Shown piece by piece: positions 34,235 to 56,299 of a DNA stretch of 64,000 nucleotides. Position 1 is the first letter of the stretch, and the number at the start of each line of letters is the position of its first letter. Where the stretch lies: the NCBI GenBank assembly GCA_964007475.1, contig OZ023273.1:99552533-99616532 (forward strand), read 5' to 3'. The notes beneath the pieces are model-generated. The model was not told where the DNA came from. It ran no database searches and saw only the letters and a list, made by a program, of their open reading frames with translations. A program made the translations under genes and the position numbers. The DNA comes from Hybos culiciformis. Taxonomy: Eukaryota > Arthropoda > Insecta > Diptera > Hybotidae.

Positions 34235-35305
34235 GGTTACTACAATCTAGACTGAAGTGATTTTTTGATATGTTAGAGAGTATATAACTGGCTCCAGGGT
34301 AGGTGAGGCGGATTTTTTAAATTTTGAGTTTTTTTGGCCCAAACGAGCCTTTAAAAAACTTGAACACATTTGCTTGGATTCTGAAGTAAAGGAAAAAGAC
34401 AACAAAAAATCTTGAACGCAGAAATAAAGCTAAAATACCACTCTCCAGGGCTGGTGACGTGAAATTTTGAATTTCTTTAATTTAATAAAATAAACAATTT
34501 TTAATTAATTTCATTTATTTCTAAGAATTTTTTAATTTTTTTGATAAATTACAGTTTCTGCACAGAAATAAAATTCAAATATAGTTTTGTGATTTTCTGG
34601 TAAAAATAAAAAAATTCTTAGAAATAAATGAAATTAATTAAAAATTGTTTAGGAAATTAAAGAAATTCAAAATTTCACGTCACCAGCCCTGGAGAGTGGT
34701 ATTTTAGCTTTATTTCTGCGTTTGAGATTTTTTATTATCTTTTTCCTTTACTTCAGAATCCAAGCAAATATGTTCAAGTTTTTTAAAGGCTCATTTGGGC
34801 CAAAAAACTCAAAATTTACAAAATCCGCCGCACCTACCCTGGAGCCAGTTATATACTGTCTAACATATCAAAAAATCACTTCAGTCTAGATCAGCGTTTC
34901 TCAACCTTTTTGCTATTGCGACCTATAAAATATGAGTACAAAATAACGCGACCCTCAATCTGAAAATGGTATGCATTGACAAGTAGAAGAAATGAAAGAC
35001 ACCTTTAAAATGTTTTATTTATTTTCATTTCAATGACTTATTTGTTGTTGACAATCATTTGATAATTTATTAAGTCTGGCTCAAAAAATTTACTCAATTA
35101 TCAATGTTAAAACAGCAATCTTTTGAAAAATAAGGTAAAGGTTAATTCTTCTTACGTAATCAAAATATTTTATTATTTTTGAAAAAATATATGTAGCATT
35201 TGTAATAGAATTTTTTCATTAAAACGACCCATTGAAAATCTTTCGCGACCCAAATTCGGGTCGCGACCCTATGGTTGAGAAACGCTGGTCTAGATTGTAA
35301 TAACC
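34235..35305. repeat. Long inverted repeat (about 300-bp arms) interrupted by a hAT MITE
   Basis: The left arm (34235-34535) begins GGTTACTACAATCTAGACTG. The right arm (34607-34891, resuming 35296-35305) is its near-exact complement, ending TCTAGATTGTAATAACC. Shared internal words include CTCCAGGGCTGGTGACGTGA and CTGGCTCCAGGGTAGGTG. The spacer is about 70 bp. The outer end of the right arm is split by the 396-bp insertion at 34892-35287, so the fold-back is older than that insertion. Confidence 0.88.
34892..35287. mobile_element. Non-autonomous hAT element (MITE), 8-bp target duplication
   Basis: Terminal inverted repeats are CAGCGTTTCTCAACC and GGTTGAGAAACGCTG. They are flanked by a perfect 8-bp duplication GTCTAGAT (34884-34891 and 35288-35295). 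TIR sequence and 8-bp TSD are those of Charlie-like hAT elements. The 396-bp interior has no coding capacity. It is inserted into the right arm of the fold-back element. Confidence 0.92.
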
Positions 35306-35326
35306 GTACAATCAAAGCCAAACTAA

Positions 35327-35716
35327 GAGCCCGTTCCCAAACTGAGACTATTTTAGAAACTGAAAAATTTTTTTAATTTCTAGAATTTCTAGTTTTGGAA
35401 CGACACGATTTTACAGCTGTTATTTTACAATTATTTTACAAATCAAGATTTTTTGACGTAAAAACCGTTCCGAAATGATATTTTATATTTTAAAAATCTG
35501 CAAAGGGAATTTTAAATTTCCCATAACAAACTCAGTTTATAGGTGTACTTTTTAGTGCACCTCATTTAAAAAACAAAAAATTAAAAATTTAAGCAGACGT
35601 TGCAGGTGATACAGATTAAATGTCAAGCCTATTTCAATTTCTGGAAAAAATGAATTTTCTTTAGCAGAAAAGGTATATTTTACGATTTAAAATAGTCTCA
35701 GTTTGGGAACGGGCTC
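35327..35716. mobile_element. Harbinger-like MITE, 390 bp
   Basis: Terminal inverted repeats of about 30 bp begin GAGCCCGTTCCCAAACTGAG and are almost identical at both ends. They are flanked by TAA (35324-35326 and 35717-35719), matching the TWA target preference of PIF/Harbinger. A 5-bp CTAAG duplication with a slightly shorter TIR is an alternative reading. No coding capacity. Confidence 0.78.
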
Positions 35717-35719
35717 TAA

Positions 35720-37397
35720 GACCAATTTTTTGCAATTTTTCACATTGAGGGCTCTTAAACAATTTAAAATTTTGAGTTATCGAAATTGTTCGAATTCTCG
35801 ATTAGTTGTTACACTGATTTTAACACTGGTTTTGAATTGCAAGGAGTACGTTATGCAAATAAAAATATTTTGTTCCCATTATTACAATCTTTATTATAAT
35901 ATATTTCGTTCGCACTTTGGAACTAAACCATATCTTGCATTGGTAAATTTTCTTTCTATTTAACATAAGTTTATTCAACTTTTTTATCTTATTATTTGAG
36001 AATAGTTCCACATCTAATTAAATCACTTACATTTTGTTACTATTTTTATATTATATAAGAATCCAAAATGCACAACTATAATCTGCCTTGGCCTTCACTT
36101 TGTTGTTTCTTAAGTTTAGTACGGTAAGGATTTAAAATGAACAGATTCCTGGTGCTGTTTTATTGTAGAAGATAAAAACTCGTTAGAAAAACTTTAGGGA
36201 AGTAAGTTAAGAACTTCAATGTAGAAACCGCCGCCAGAACAATTAATTAAAATAATAAGATGGCAATAAAGAAATAAAAGGCAAATAAGCCCATGCACCA
36301 TCGCCAGAGATTTTTGAACTTGGCTTCAGCACGCATCAGCTCTCCTACGCTGAATTACGATGAATTAATTAAAGATTAATTACCCTTACGAATTGTTCAC
36401 GATGAATTGTTTTACGACGAAATGCCTACGAAGAATAGTCCGTAAATCCTTTTAAGGACACCTATTAGAAAAGGGAGGACATATTAATATTTCTATACTC
36501 ACAATAAATGCATAAATAAATATAAATTATTAGGAAAGTAAATCAATTTTCATTTTCACTTTCTATAAGTAAGAAAATACTAAGGAAAATAAAATAAAGA
36601 AAATTATATTTTTTACTTTCGAAAGTATTTTTGGAAGAACTTTCTTTCGTAGTGTAAAAATTATATAAAAGTCAAGGAAAGCAATTAAAAAAAAAACTTT
36701 CCATTTTCTGTTTGTACTTCCACAGTCAAAAATGGACCTTAAAGCCCCAACTTTTTTTTTTTGTATTTTTGAAATTAATAATTAAAGTTTTATTCCAGAA
36801 TTCCTATTTATATTCTTTCAAATAATTGTAGATCGGATTTAATAAAATTTTAAAACTTTTTTTTTGTTGTCGATAAAATAATAAAAAAAAACATAATTAT
36901 AAATAATAAATTTATGACAACAATCTTCTCAACTTTTAAAACTCGATATATAAAATTAAAATTTTATATTCCTAATTACTTATAATTATTATTAAAAAGT
37001 ATAACAATTTTAAAGATTTTTTTTTAAAGCAAAGCGTGAAAATTTCATTTTATATTATACTGAAAAATTTAAATGGATAAAAAAATTAATATAATAAATG
37101 TTAAAAATAAAAGCAAAGTGATAAATTTTATGTTTCAGCAAAAAAAATTTTAAGTTTTAATTTTGTTATCAAAACTTTCATTCATAAAAGTTTTTTTTTT
37201 TCGGAAAATTTTAAGTTATGTGACATTTTTTAAGTCTTCTAAAATCTTAAGATTAACTATCTTTGCTGTAATAGATAATTATAAATATGTTATGAAGTTA
37301 TTTATATTGCAAATAACTTTGATTATAACATCTATTTTTTATTTAAAATACATAGTTATTGCAATTAAATTATGAAAAATAATTAAATATCTCGAAT
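35720..37397. other. Intergenic, no gene recognised
   Basis: AT-rich DNA. The plus ORF at 35703-35963 and a neighbouring frame reading GFELQGVRYANKNILF are short and unplaced. The region 36330-36430 has repeated GAATTA/ACGATGAATT words. A minus AATAAA near 37338-37343 probably serves the pickpocket gene. Confidence 0.4.
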
Positions 37398-47045
<9,648 letters not shown>

Positions 47046-48480
47046 TATTTAAAAAGTTGGACCAATGTATCTAAAAGTAAAATGTTTCAGGGTATTTAAA
47101 GAATAATTGATGAAAAAAAATTTAAGGAGATTTAAAAAAACGAGATTTCGCAAAAGAAATCGATCGAGGTTGTAGAAAAATATCATTACAATAATGTCAA
47201 TCAATAGTGTCGTAATACTGAATTTGGAAGTCAGTAATATTTATTTTAACATTTTCAAAGATAGTAACTTTTATAATTTATATACATATACAAATAAAAA
47301 ATTGACAGCATCCTGCAGTTCTCTGTCATGCAACCTGAATGCTTGATGGTTTGATTATTAACACCTTTTTCATACTATTGTTCTATTGGCACAATGTAAT
47401 GTATGTAAAGTATGTAAATATAATTATAAACATAAATTTGATTTTTTTTTTTTCAAAAAAAGTAATAGTAATAATTTCTAAAACATAAAAAAAAATAAGT
47501 GAAAATTCTTTTTAAAATTCGTCACATGATAAAATTACTAATTTAAAAACTTTTTGAAGTTATGTAAAGTAAAATGTGTAAAACTTACTATAAAATTATA
47601 AAATAAATTCGTATGAAAAGAAGAAATAATCTTGTAATAAAAGATATGATTCAAATTATATAGTATATGTATACCCGTAGAACAGAAAACATTGAGAATT
47701 CAATAAAAAAAAAACTCTTACTTTGCATTCAAAAACTTATTTAGGATGTAAGATGTTTTTTTTTTCTTTCTTTTTTTTTTTTTGCTTTGAAATTTTTCGT
47801 TTAAAGTTAGTATAGAAGTAATCACACCTTCTTCCAATAAAATACAGTAAGTTTACTTATTATTGCTTACTAGAAACTTAGCCTTAATATTGCGTCGTTT
47901 TTAAGTCTTTTATATTATTAAAAATATTTTGTTGCAAACTTCTAATTTTAAACTCACAAATTACTTTCTAACTTTTATTATATATTTATAATTTTATAGC
48001 AAAAAAAAAGTACAGTATTATTATATTTGTTTTTTCACAATTATTCATTTTATTTATGCCTCTTTCTATTGACGTAAAGGATTATCCTTTGAGATAAAAA
48101 TATTAATTCTAAAAACTTATCGAAAAAATTGCAAAATAAAAAAATTGATGCACCTGCAAAATGTTTATAAAAAGTAATATAACTATCGAAATCGTGGCGC
48201 ATTAGTACCTGTACCGTTACATACTAAAAACGTTGGAATTTGAAACGGAGTAGCAAAGGAAATAATTTATTAACATAACATGTGGCATATATGTACAGAC
48301 GTCTATAATAATCAAAATAATCGAATTTTGTCAGAAAAAGTTTTGGAGGCTAAAAGTTAATACTTGGTTTTTTTTTTAAAAGCTTAAGACAATTTTTTTT
48401 ATAGCACCATCCTGTTCAAAAAGATAAAAATGAGTTCCGAATATTATTTTGGCACTGGAAAAATATTTACTATATAAATT
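47046..48480. other. Upstream region of the pickpocket gene, no further gene seen
   Basis: AT-rich DNA with many T and A runs. It should contain the pickpocket promoter. No coding or repeat structure recognised. Confidence 0.45.
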
Positions 48481-48481
48481 A

Positions 48482-49685
48482 ACTAGCTGTACCCGCACAC
48501 ACGTTGTTGTGGAACACACGTTTTAAGTGAAATTTTTGTTGTCAGATTGATGAACAAATATAGGAGCTAGTTATTTTATAAATTTGGGAAAATATATAAG
48601 AAGAATATTTATCATTTCTACTTATTCAACACTTAAATTGTATCAAATCGAATGATATCCTTCCCTTAAACAGGTTTCCAAACCAAACCAAATTTGTGTT
48701 TTTATTCATTTCCGCTTTTTTTGAATCAAATTTGAATGAAATCGGAAGAACTTTTGCAGTCCTCCCCGGGAGGGGTTTCTGGGAGGCCATTCAAATTTTA
48801 AAATAACTATAACGACCCCGAGACAAAGAGACGGTGTAAATTTCGAAACGATCGGTTGAGTGGTTTAGTTTTTTATAATTAATATTTGATTTCTATATAT
48901 TCGAAAAGGCTCCTAAAAAGAGGGGGCCAAATTTTTTGTTACGAAATTTGTGTGTTTAATCATTTTTATGTACCAAATTTAAATGAAATCGGACAAACTA
49001 TTGAAGTCCTCCCCTAGGGTAGGAGGTCAATAAATTTTTGTTACGAAATTTGTGTCTAATCATTTCCTATTTTGACGTGTCAAATTTGAATGAACTTTTG
49101 AAGTCCGCCCCCGAAGGGTCGCTGAGTTGAAGGTCAACAAAATTTTTGTTACGAAATTTGTGTGTTATTATTTCCTCTTCTTACGTACCGAATTTGAATC
49201 AAATCGGACGAACTTTTGAAGTCCGCCCCCATGGGAGGCCCGTAGGTAGGAGGTCCCTGGGTAGGAGGTCCCTGGGTAGGAGGTCGCTGGGTAGGAGGTT
49301 AACAAATTTTTTGTTACGAAATTTGTGTGTAATCACGTCCTCTTTTTACATACCAAATTTGAATGAAATCGGACGAACTTTTAAAGTTCCCAGGGGAGGC
49401 CTCTGGGTAGGAGGTCAACAAATTTTTTGTTACGGAATTTGTGTGTAATCACTTCCTCTTTTTACGTACCAAATTTGAATGAAATCGGACGAACTTTCGA
49501 AGTCCGCCCCCGGGGGAGGTCTCTGGGTAGGAGGCCAATCAAATTTTAAAATAGCCTATAACGACCCCCGACCTGACACAAAGACATGGTGTAAATTTTA
49601 AAACGATCGGTTGAGCGGTTTAGGAGCCTATTCGGAACAGACAAACATACAAACAGACAACTTCGGTTTTATATGTATAGATAGT
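48482..49685 (+). repeat. Interspersed element with internal 100-120-bp tandem units
   Basis: It begins CTAGCTGTACCCGCACACAC and ends with CAAACATACAAACAGACAAC then TTCGGTTTTATATGTATAGA, wording common to dispersed insect repeats. Five successive units start TTGTTACGAAATTTGTGT at about 48936, 49038, 49146, 49311 and 49428. Each continues with ACCAAATTTGAATGAAATCGG-like and GAAGTCCGCCCCC-like text. The phrase AAACGATCGGTTGAG occurs before and after the array. The ORF at 49146-49448 simply follows this tandem structure and is not a gene. The element class is undetermined. Confidence 0.75.
49246..49300 (+). repeat. 15-bp minisatellite inside the 48.5-49.7 kb element
   Basis: GTAGGAGGTCCCTGG occurs twice exactly, then once with one change (GTCGCTGG), then partially. 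It expands one unit of the larger array, explaining that unit's extra length. Confidence 0.9.
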
Positions 49686-49689
49686 AGTT

Positions 49690-52600
49690 TTGCTCTTTTA
49701 CAGATCGAACTTCCATTTTAAATTTTTGAGATGTTTCATTTTTGTTCGAAATGTCAATGCATGCCGTCCATATTCTTTGGATATATTTTTTTTTTTGTAA
49801 GAATTTCCCGTTCGAATCATCTTTTATTTTAACAAATTAAAAATCTACTTTTCAAATTATTTCACAGAATATTAAAGCAGAAAATTAAATGATTTCTTTT
49901 TTTTTACGATAGGTAAGTCTATAATTCTCATCTTTTGTTGTATCAGAATTTATGCTCTACAATGAAAATATACTTATTTTATATTTAAAAGCAAATTTGA
50001 CTTAAATATTTTTTTTGAAACTTGTTACACGCGAATAATATATAAAACGTTCACATTCAAAAAGGATTCAATACTAATTTATTAATTTCATTTGACATAT
50101 GCTTTATTCCACAAATATAAACAATATTATATTTTATATGCATACAATATAATGAATATATTAAACATTTTGTGTACATTATGTACATTATTTGTATACA
50201 TTTTTCAAATACATCAAAATAACATAACCTTCATAGGTTTTAAAAGATAAGATACAAAAGATAAAATTCTGAAGTATACCTTTAATATTTAACCAATATT
50301 TACATAATGTTTATGCTATATATGCACATTATTTTATTGTTATATTATATTACTTACATTTTTATAATGTTATAATGTATGTTACAACAAACATAATAAT
50401 TGAAATTGATGTGAATTTCTTTGAATTATTGTTGCAATAAGGTTTAAAATTGAATAGTCATCAAGAAATTGATTTCGCAAAAAAAAAAAAAATAGAAGAA
50501 AATTGAAGTAACAAAAATATTTTAATAACTATGAGCACTATATAGATGAACCCTATTATTATTAATTAAAATGAAAATCTGTTTGTGTATGTAACCTTCA
50601 AACTTCTGAACCAATGAACCGATTTGGATAAAAACCGAGTTATTGGAAAGAATATTTTCCGTAGATGGTTATGGGATGTTTTTCATGACATTGGATCGAC
50701 TACTTGCGGTGCTGGTCAACTTTTTGACTCTTTTGCACCGTTTTCAAACATTTTTGATGCCAAATTTGTAATTTTTTTTTTTATTTACAGGCTAGAGCGA
50801 AACAAATATCGTAGTAGTAAATAAATATCGTAGATAAAATTAATAAAATTAATACAAAAATAAATGTTAACTACAAAGCTATTGTGAGTTATAAAAATTT
50901 TTATAGTTGCGTATGTAACGTTTGAATTCATGCCCTGTCAGTTCAAAAATTGGTGTAATGTCATAACATGAAGCGGACATATCATCAGTTGACTTTAAGT
51001 CTCATAAAATAATCTACTCCATTATGCTGCTCCATTATGCTACATAAAGTAAAGATCTAAATTTAAAGAGACATAAATCAATTGAAATTAAATCCATTTC
51101 CGAATAAACTAAAGCTTTTCATATAAAGATTAAATACGAAAAAAAAGAAGAATTTCAAATTGATCCATAAAGTTCTACACAAACGAGTGCGCGAGACATT
51201 GTAACTAATCGACTCCATGTAAGAACTAACTGACAGAAAAAAACTCAGATTATTTAAAATTTACAAAAAGAGCGTTGAATGTATTTTTCCTTCTATTTTG
51301 CACCACTAATAAAGATGCCTATGGAAGTATTATTAAAAGAAAGATGATTAAAGGATATATTTATTCGTTTTTTTTTTGGAAGCTGTCTAAATGAAATACT
51401 TCGTAAAATGTTTCAAAATATTATTTCACATTCATTAAATTTTTTAATTGTAAATTAATAGGTATCTCAAAAATTGTTGAAGAAAGTTAAAAATATGCTG
51501 ATAATAATAAGAATTTTAAGATTGAAGCGACATTGATGATCGAGTTATTATAGAATCAATTTATATCTATTTTGTAGTTTTGTTGTTAGACAGATCGTGC
51601 ATTTACTTTGACAGCCTCAAAGTAAAGCCGATACTTAAATAATAAAGTCTGAAACCAACAAAAGAAATTATTAATATTTTTTTATTTTCGCAATTAAACC
51701 TTGACTTCTTTTATTGCTTTATTCTCGCATTTTTGCGATAAATATATGACCGAGTTATCATATCTTAGGGGTCAAAAGCGAATATCAAATTCTGTTAGAA
51801 AGCAAGCACTGATTCTCAAACTGGCATTAAATTTTGTAAACTTTATAAGTAAAAAAATTGTAATTTTGATATAGGTCATAAAATGATTTCTATTGGATAA
51901 CCTTATTTCCGGTTGGACAACTTTTCGTTGCAACACCTTATTTATATAAAAATATAAACTATGCACATCTATTAAAAACTACTATACAAACCAAAAAAAT
52001 TTTTGTAAGGAATAAAAGGTAAACAAACATCAACTTTATTAGCTCTAGAAAATGCATTTAGCTTTTATCAAAACAAACATTAAAAACAGAAAATAGAATT
52101 GATAAAAATAATAAATTCATTATTACATAATATATATTTAATTAATTTTAAAATTAGGCTAAAGAAAAATTTGTACATTAGGTATTCGATATATTTTTTA
52201 AAAATAAGAAAATTTTTTTTATAGAAAAGCAAATAATTAATAAACGAAAACATATTTGTAGTAATGGTTCTCACTACTGTTAGAAACTCTTTTATTCTTC
52301 TAGAACAACATACTTCCAAAAATTTAATACGACAAACTTTATTCTTAAGCTAGTTTTGTATTTAATCACATTCGGAGTTTGTACCAGAATTTTGGCGACT
52401 CCTCTTTTTCTTGAAGATTTATTAAAAGAATTCTTCTATTTCTAGAACAAAACAATTAGAAATTAATTAAGAACTTTGATGATAAGCTTTCACATACATT
52501 AACTGACTAAAACCATATTATGTCGCCATCACACAGATATACCCAAGAACACCATATTTATTATTAAATGCAAATCTTAGAGGTGGGAAACTAATAAACT

Positions 52601-53680
52601 TAGAATATCATTTTAAAAAACTTTTAAATTTTAGATCAAATGGATGGTTAAAACGGAAAAGTTTAAAAAAATTACTAATTTAAGTCATAGAGTTTATTTC
52701 TTTAATTCGTAAATTTTAAATTAGGTTTGTTATATAAAAATCTTTAAAGTATTTTATTTTAAAACATATAAAGAATTTATTGCAAAGGTATAGTTAAGCT
52801 TTATAAAATAAGTTACTAAATAAATTAATTAATTAATGAGTAAATAAAATAAGAACATACCTATCTAATGTCTTTAAATTTAAAGACTACCATAATTTTA
52901 TTTTAATACCAAGATTATTTTATGACAGAATATACTGTGATGATATTGTCTTCAAAATATTAAAAAAAAAAAAAATTTTTTGTAGGGAAAAGCAAAAACA
53001 CAATTTGTTTATTTTTTATATATGAACATCCTTTTAATTTATAATAAGGATAGGGGAAGAAAAAAGAAGACAACATAAAAATCCATCAAATTAATTTAAA
53101 TAAAATTATTACGGGTTTTTTAATGTCATGATAAGATTATGTAAAATTTACTGAGCTTGACTTAAAATGCTAAAAATTTATATGTACATATATATAACAA
53201 AATAATAATTTAGGAACAAAATAGATTTTTAAAGTTATTGAAGAAAAACATATATTAAATTTTCTTAATAGAAAATTTTATTAGTAGGTACTTGCTTTTA
53301 CAGCATCCGCGCACGTGCTAATTCTCATTCAGAGAACTGAGTATCATTCTCTGCACAGAAGCGGATTTTACAAAATGCAAAAAAATATATATATATCTCA
53401 ATAATAATAATAATAGTAAAATGTATGTACATTTGAATAATGAGTTCCTATTCATTTTAAATTACATGATAAATAATTTTGATAAATTTTATAATATTGG
53501 GTATAAAAAAGGGTTCAGGTTCAATACAGAATTTTCAGCAAGTAGTACTTCAATATAATGATTTTTATAGCAAGGCAAGCAAGTAAAAATTTGGATTATT
53601 TATTGAATGAAACTCTCAATGAATAACGTTATTCACGACAAATTGGATGAATTATGTGAATCTAATAGTAGATTATTGTA
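49690..53680. other. Gene-poor AT-rich region
   Basis: About 4 kb of AT-rich DNA. A fragment at about 50575-50640 (ACTTCTGAACCAATGAACCG, then ATTTGGATAAAAACC) resembles the tails of dispersed repeats. No exon with convincing homology was seen. Confidence 0.45.
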
Positions 53681-53683
53681 TAT

Positions 53684-54191
53684 GTAAACTAAATTTGTTA
53701 TTAATTAAGAGTTCTGTATACACAAAAATATATTGACACGAGTCAATACTTATATCACGAGACCGAAGGTCGAGTGATATAAATTGACAAGTGTCAATGT
53801 ATTTTTGTGTAAACACAGAACGAGTTGTATAACAAATTTTGTTTACTGTTTTAATGCGTTGGGGAGAGGTATAGTTGCAAAGAGAGAAAATTTTTTCTTC
53901 TCATTTTTTCTCATTTTTTTTTTTTTTTATTTGGCTGTATTGAAATATTGTGAGAGATATTATGTTTGTTAGGTATTTCGTAATATTCAATACGAAACAT
54001 CTAAATGATTTCATTATTTACGCTGATGCATCTAAATTTTTTCATTATATACGCTGATGCATCTAAATTTTTTCATTATTCACGCAGATGCATCTAAATG
54101 ATTGCATGTGTATTGACGCATATAATACTCCATTTAGTGATCTAAATTCTATAGCACTAAATACAACATAACGATCCCCAACGCATTAAAA
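53684..54191. mobile_element. Short non-autonomous relative of the Crypton-like element
   Basis: A 163-bp palindrome (53684-53846) shares the core TATATCACGAGACCGAAGGT with that at 11160-11342. It is followed after two bases by TTTTAATGCGTTGGGGA (53849-53865), whose perfect 17-bp inverted partner TCCCCAACGCATTAAAA ends at 54191. Inside are GAGAGGTATAGTTGCAA, CTGTATTGAAATATTGTGAG and TTGCATGTGTATTGA, all matched in the right-hand module of the long element, plus three copies of a GATGCATCTAAAT-containing unit of about 38 bp. No recombinase coding is present. Confidence 0.82.
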
Positions 54192-55043
54192 AAATTTATT
54201 GGATATATTTTAAATAGAAATCTGAAAAAAAAAAATATATATTTTTTTCACTGTAGAAAATTTTGCTCTATTGATAATATTAATAATAAATAAATACTTA
54301 ATATAAAAATCCATGAAGTTTGTTGCATCCACCTCAAAAGTCTTTCAATATTCCTAATGTTTTACGAACTTGTTTAAAATATTTTACAAAAACAAAAATT
54401 CTATTTTCAATGTTTGGGACAGTGACATACGGCACATATTTTTATTAAAAAGGGTTCAATACAATGTAAATTTGAATGCTGGTGGATAAAAATTTTAAAA
54501 ACAAAAAGTTGAATTGTTATGCTTAAGATTTTCTCTTGCTTAAGTTAAAATATTTCGAAAAGAATATTTTCAAAATTTGATTGTAACAAAAAAACATAAA
54601 TTTTCATATGAGCAAGACTCGTATCAATATTGTGTTATTATGAATAGTACAAAAAATTGCCAAACCAATTAAATTGATCGCTTTCCTGAGCAACTAAGAA
54701 TTTGACGATAATTAAAGGTATACATGTTTACAGAATGGGAATTATACAATCTATGATTTTTGTTTTATTATATTTTATCATTACTTATATACGTATTTTA
54801 AATTTATATTAAATTAAACAAATATTTGTTTGTATATTTATAAACTGCATAATTATAAACTGAATTTAATGAGATCAATCAAATACTTTTGCTGGAATGA
54901 TGCAAGGTTTCTTCTCCAAGGCGGACAGCTTCCAATCGTTAATAAACTTAATATCTATATACTTTATTGAATTTAGAAATTCAATTCGTCTTAATTCGTT
55001 TCAAATACACTATACTTTACTATTAATAGACTATACTTAATAC

Positions 55044-55776
55044 CAGGGCTTTTTTTGGAAAAAAATATTTACCGGAACGCTATATTATTTTTAATTCTAT
55101 AGAAGGAAAACGGATACATGTGACACAAAAAAATAGTTTTGAAGAGATTCCGAGCACTTAGCCTTAACCGATTCTAAAAAGTTTTATACCCTTTTAAAGT
55201 ATCAAACAGTTCGGAGGTTGTGAATGAAATGTTTTTTCTAAATTAAACTTTAAAATAATCTAAAACTGCTTTTCAAAAAAAATTTGGGACAAAAAAATCA
55301 AAACTGGTACCAAGACCCCTTAATAGGCGGATTAGGCGTTCGAACATTGCAAGAAACTTTCTATGCGTTACATACCTCGCCTCCTCTAAGTTTTTTTGGT
55401 AGGGTATTAAAATAACTATTTATTATTTTCATATTCTTAGGATATATTTAAAAACTTTATTATAAGTGACACTTTGAAAAATAAATTTAAATTCTTAACT
55501 TCCTAAAATCTTCAAAGTAACGTAGAATAATTAGTAATCGCAGAATAGGTAACTCGACAAAAAATCTAGAAAAAAAATAGCAATCGGAAACCTAGTTATG
55601 GCAAATCTATGATTTAAAATTTTTATTAGATAAAAATTATCGTTAATTACGAATTTTTCTCATGAGAAAAATAACGACAAGTTTTTAAATCTAATAAGAA
55701 TTGGTTTTTTATTTTTTATTTTATTTATTTTTACCGGAGCTGCGCTCCGGTGAGCTCCGGTACAAAAAAAGCCCTG
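55044..55776. mobile_element. Non-autonomous hAT element, 733 bp, 8-bp target duplication
   Basis: Ends CAGGGCTTTTTTTG and CAAAAAAAGCCCTG are inverted repeats flanked by CTTAATAC (55036-55043 and 55777-55784). A subterminal hairpin (CCGGAGCTGCGCTCCGG) is present near the right end. No transposase coding was seen. Confidence 0.9.
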
Positions 55777-56099
55777 CTTAATACTATACTTAATAAAGTC
55801 ATAAAATTTATAAATTAAATTGTACTTTAATAGTTTTTTTTATTAATAGCACTTATAATTGAAATTTCTAAATTTTCTTCTTAATTCAAATCAACATTGT
55901 GTATCTAAAATAAAATAAAAAAACAAAAAAATTGTGCGGATGCTTTTTAATTTTTCTACATTTTTGTTATTGCTATTCAGAGTCAATTTTGTTGGTATCA
56001 TGATTTTCTGATTTTTCAAAATCAAAAATACACAACAAAATATCTACGGTAAAATTTTCAAGATAACATGGACATGTTTTTTTTGTTTTTTTTTTTTTT

Positions 56100-56270
56100 T
56101 TCATCTAAAGCTCCCTCTTCTATACTTTTTGCAATATAATCTTTAGTGAGAGTTTGCGATCCCACGGGTACAGTCAAATAATTTATATCGGTTTCGGTAT
56201 CGTGTTTTTGCTATTTCAACTTTTTCCAAAGGCGCATTAGGTCGAAAATTAAACAAAAAAAAAAAAAAAC
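56100..56270 (-). pseudogene. Coding-like fragment ending in a poly(A)-like tract
   Basis: On the minus strand the translation reads FNFRPNAPLEKVEIAK, then after a one-base frame change HDTETDINYLTVPVGSQTLT and KDYIAKSIEEGALDE, followed immediately by a long A run. The balanced amino-acid use differs from the AT-rich surroundings. A frameshifted reading frame plus an A-tail suggests a retrocopy or retroelement 3' end. I do not recognise the family. Confidence 0.3.
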
Positions 56271-56299
56271 GGAAGAAATAAATAAAAACAAAAAAATAT

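Noticed and set aside
49146..49448. 100-codon ORF with GRRSLGRRSLG repeats
   Set aside because: The peptide repeats mirror the 15-bp minisatellite and the tandem units; it is repeat DNA rather than a gene.
50624..50824. 66-codon plus ORF
   Set aside because: It overlaps a dispersed-repeat tail and has no recognisable domain.
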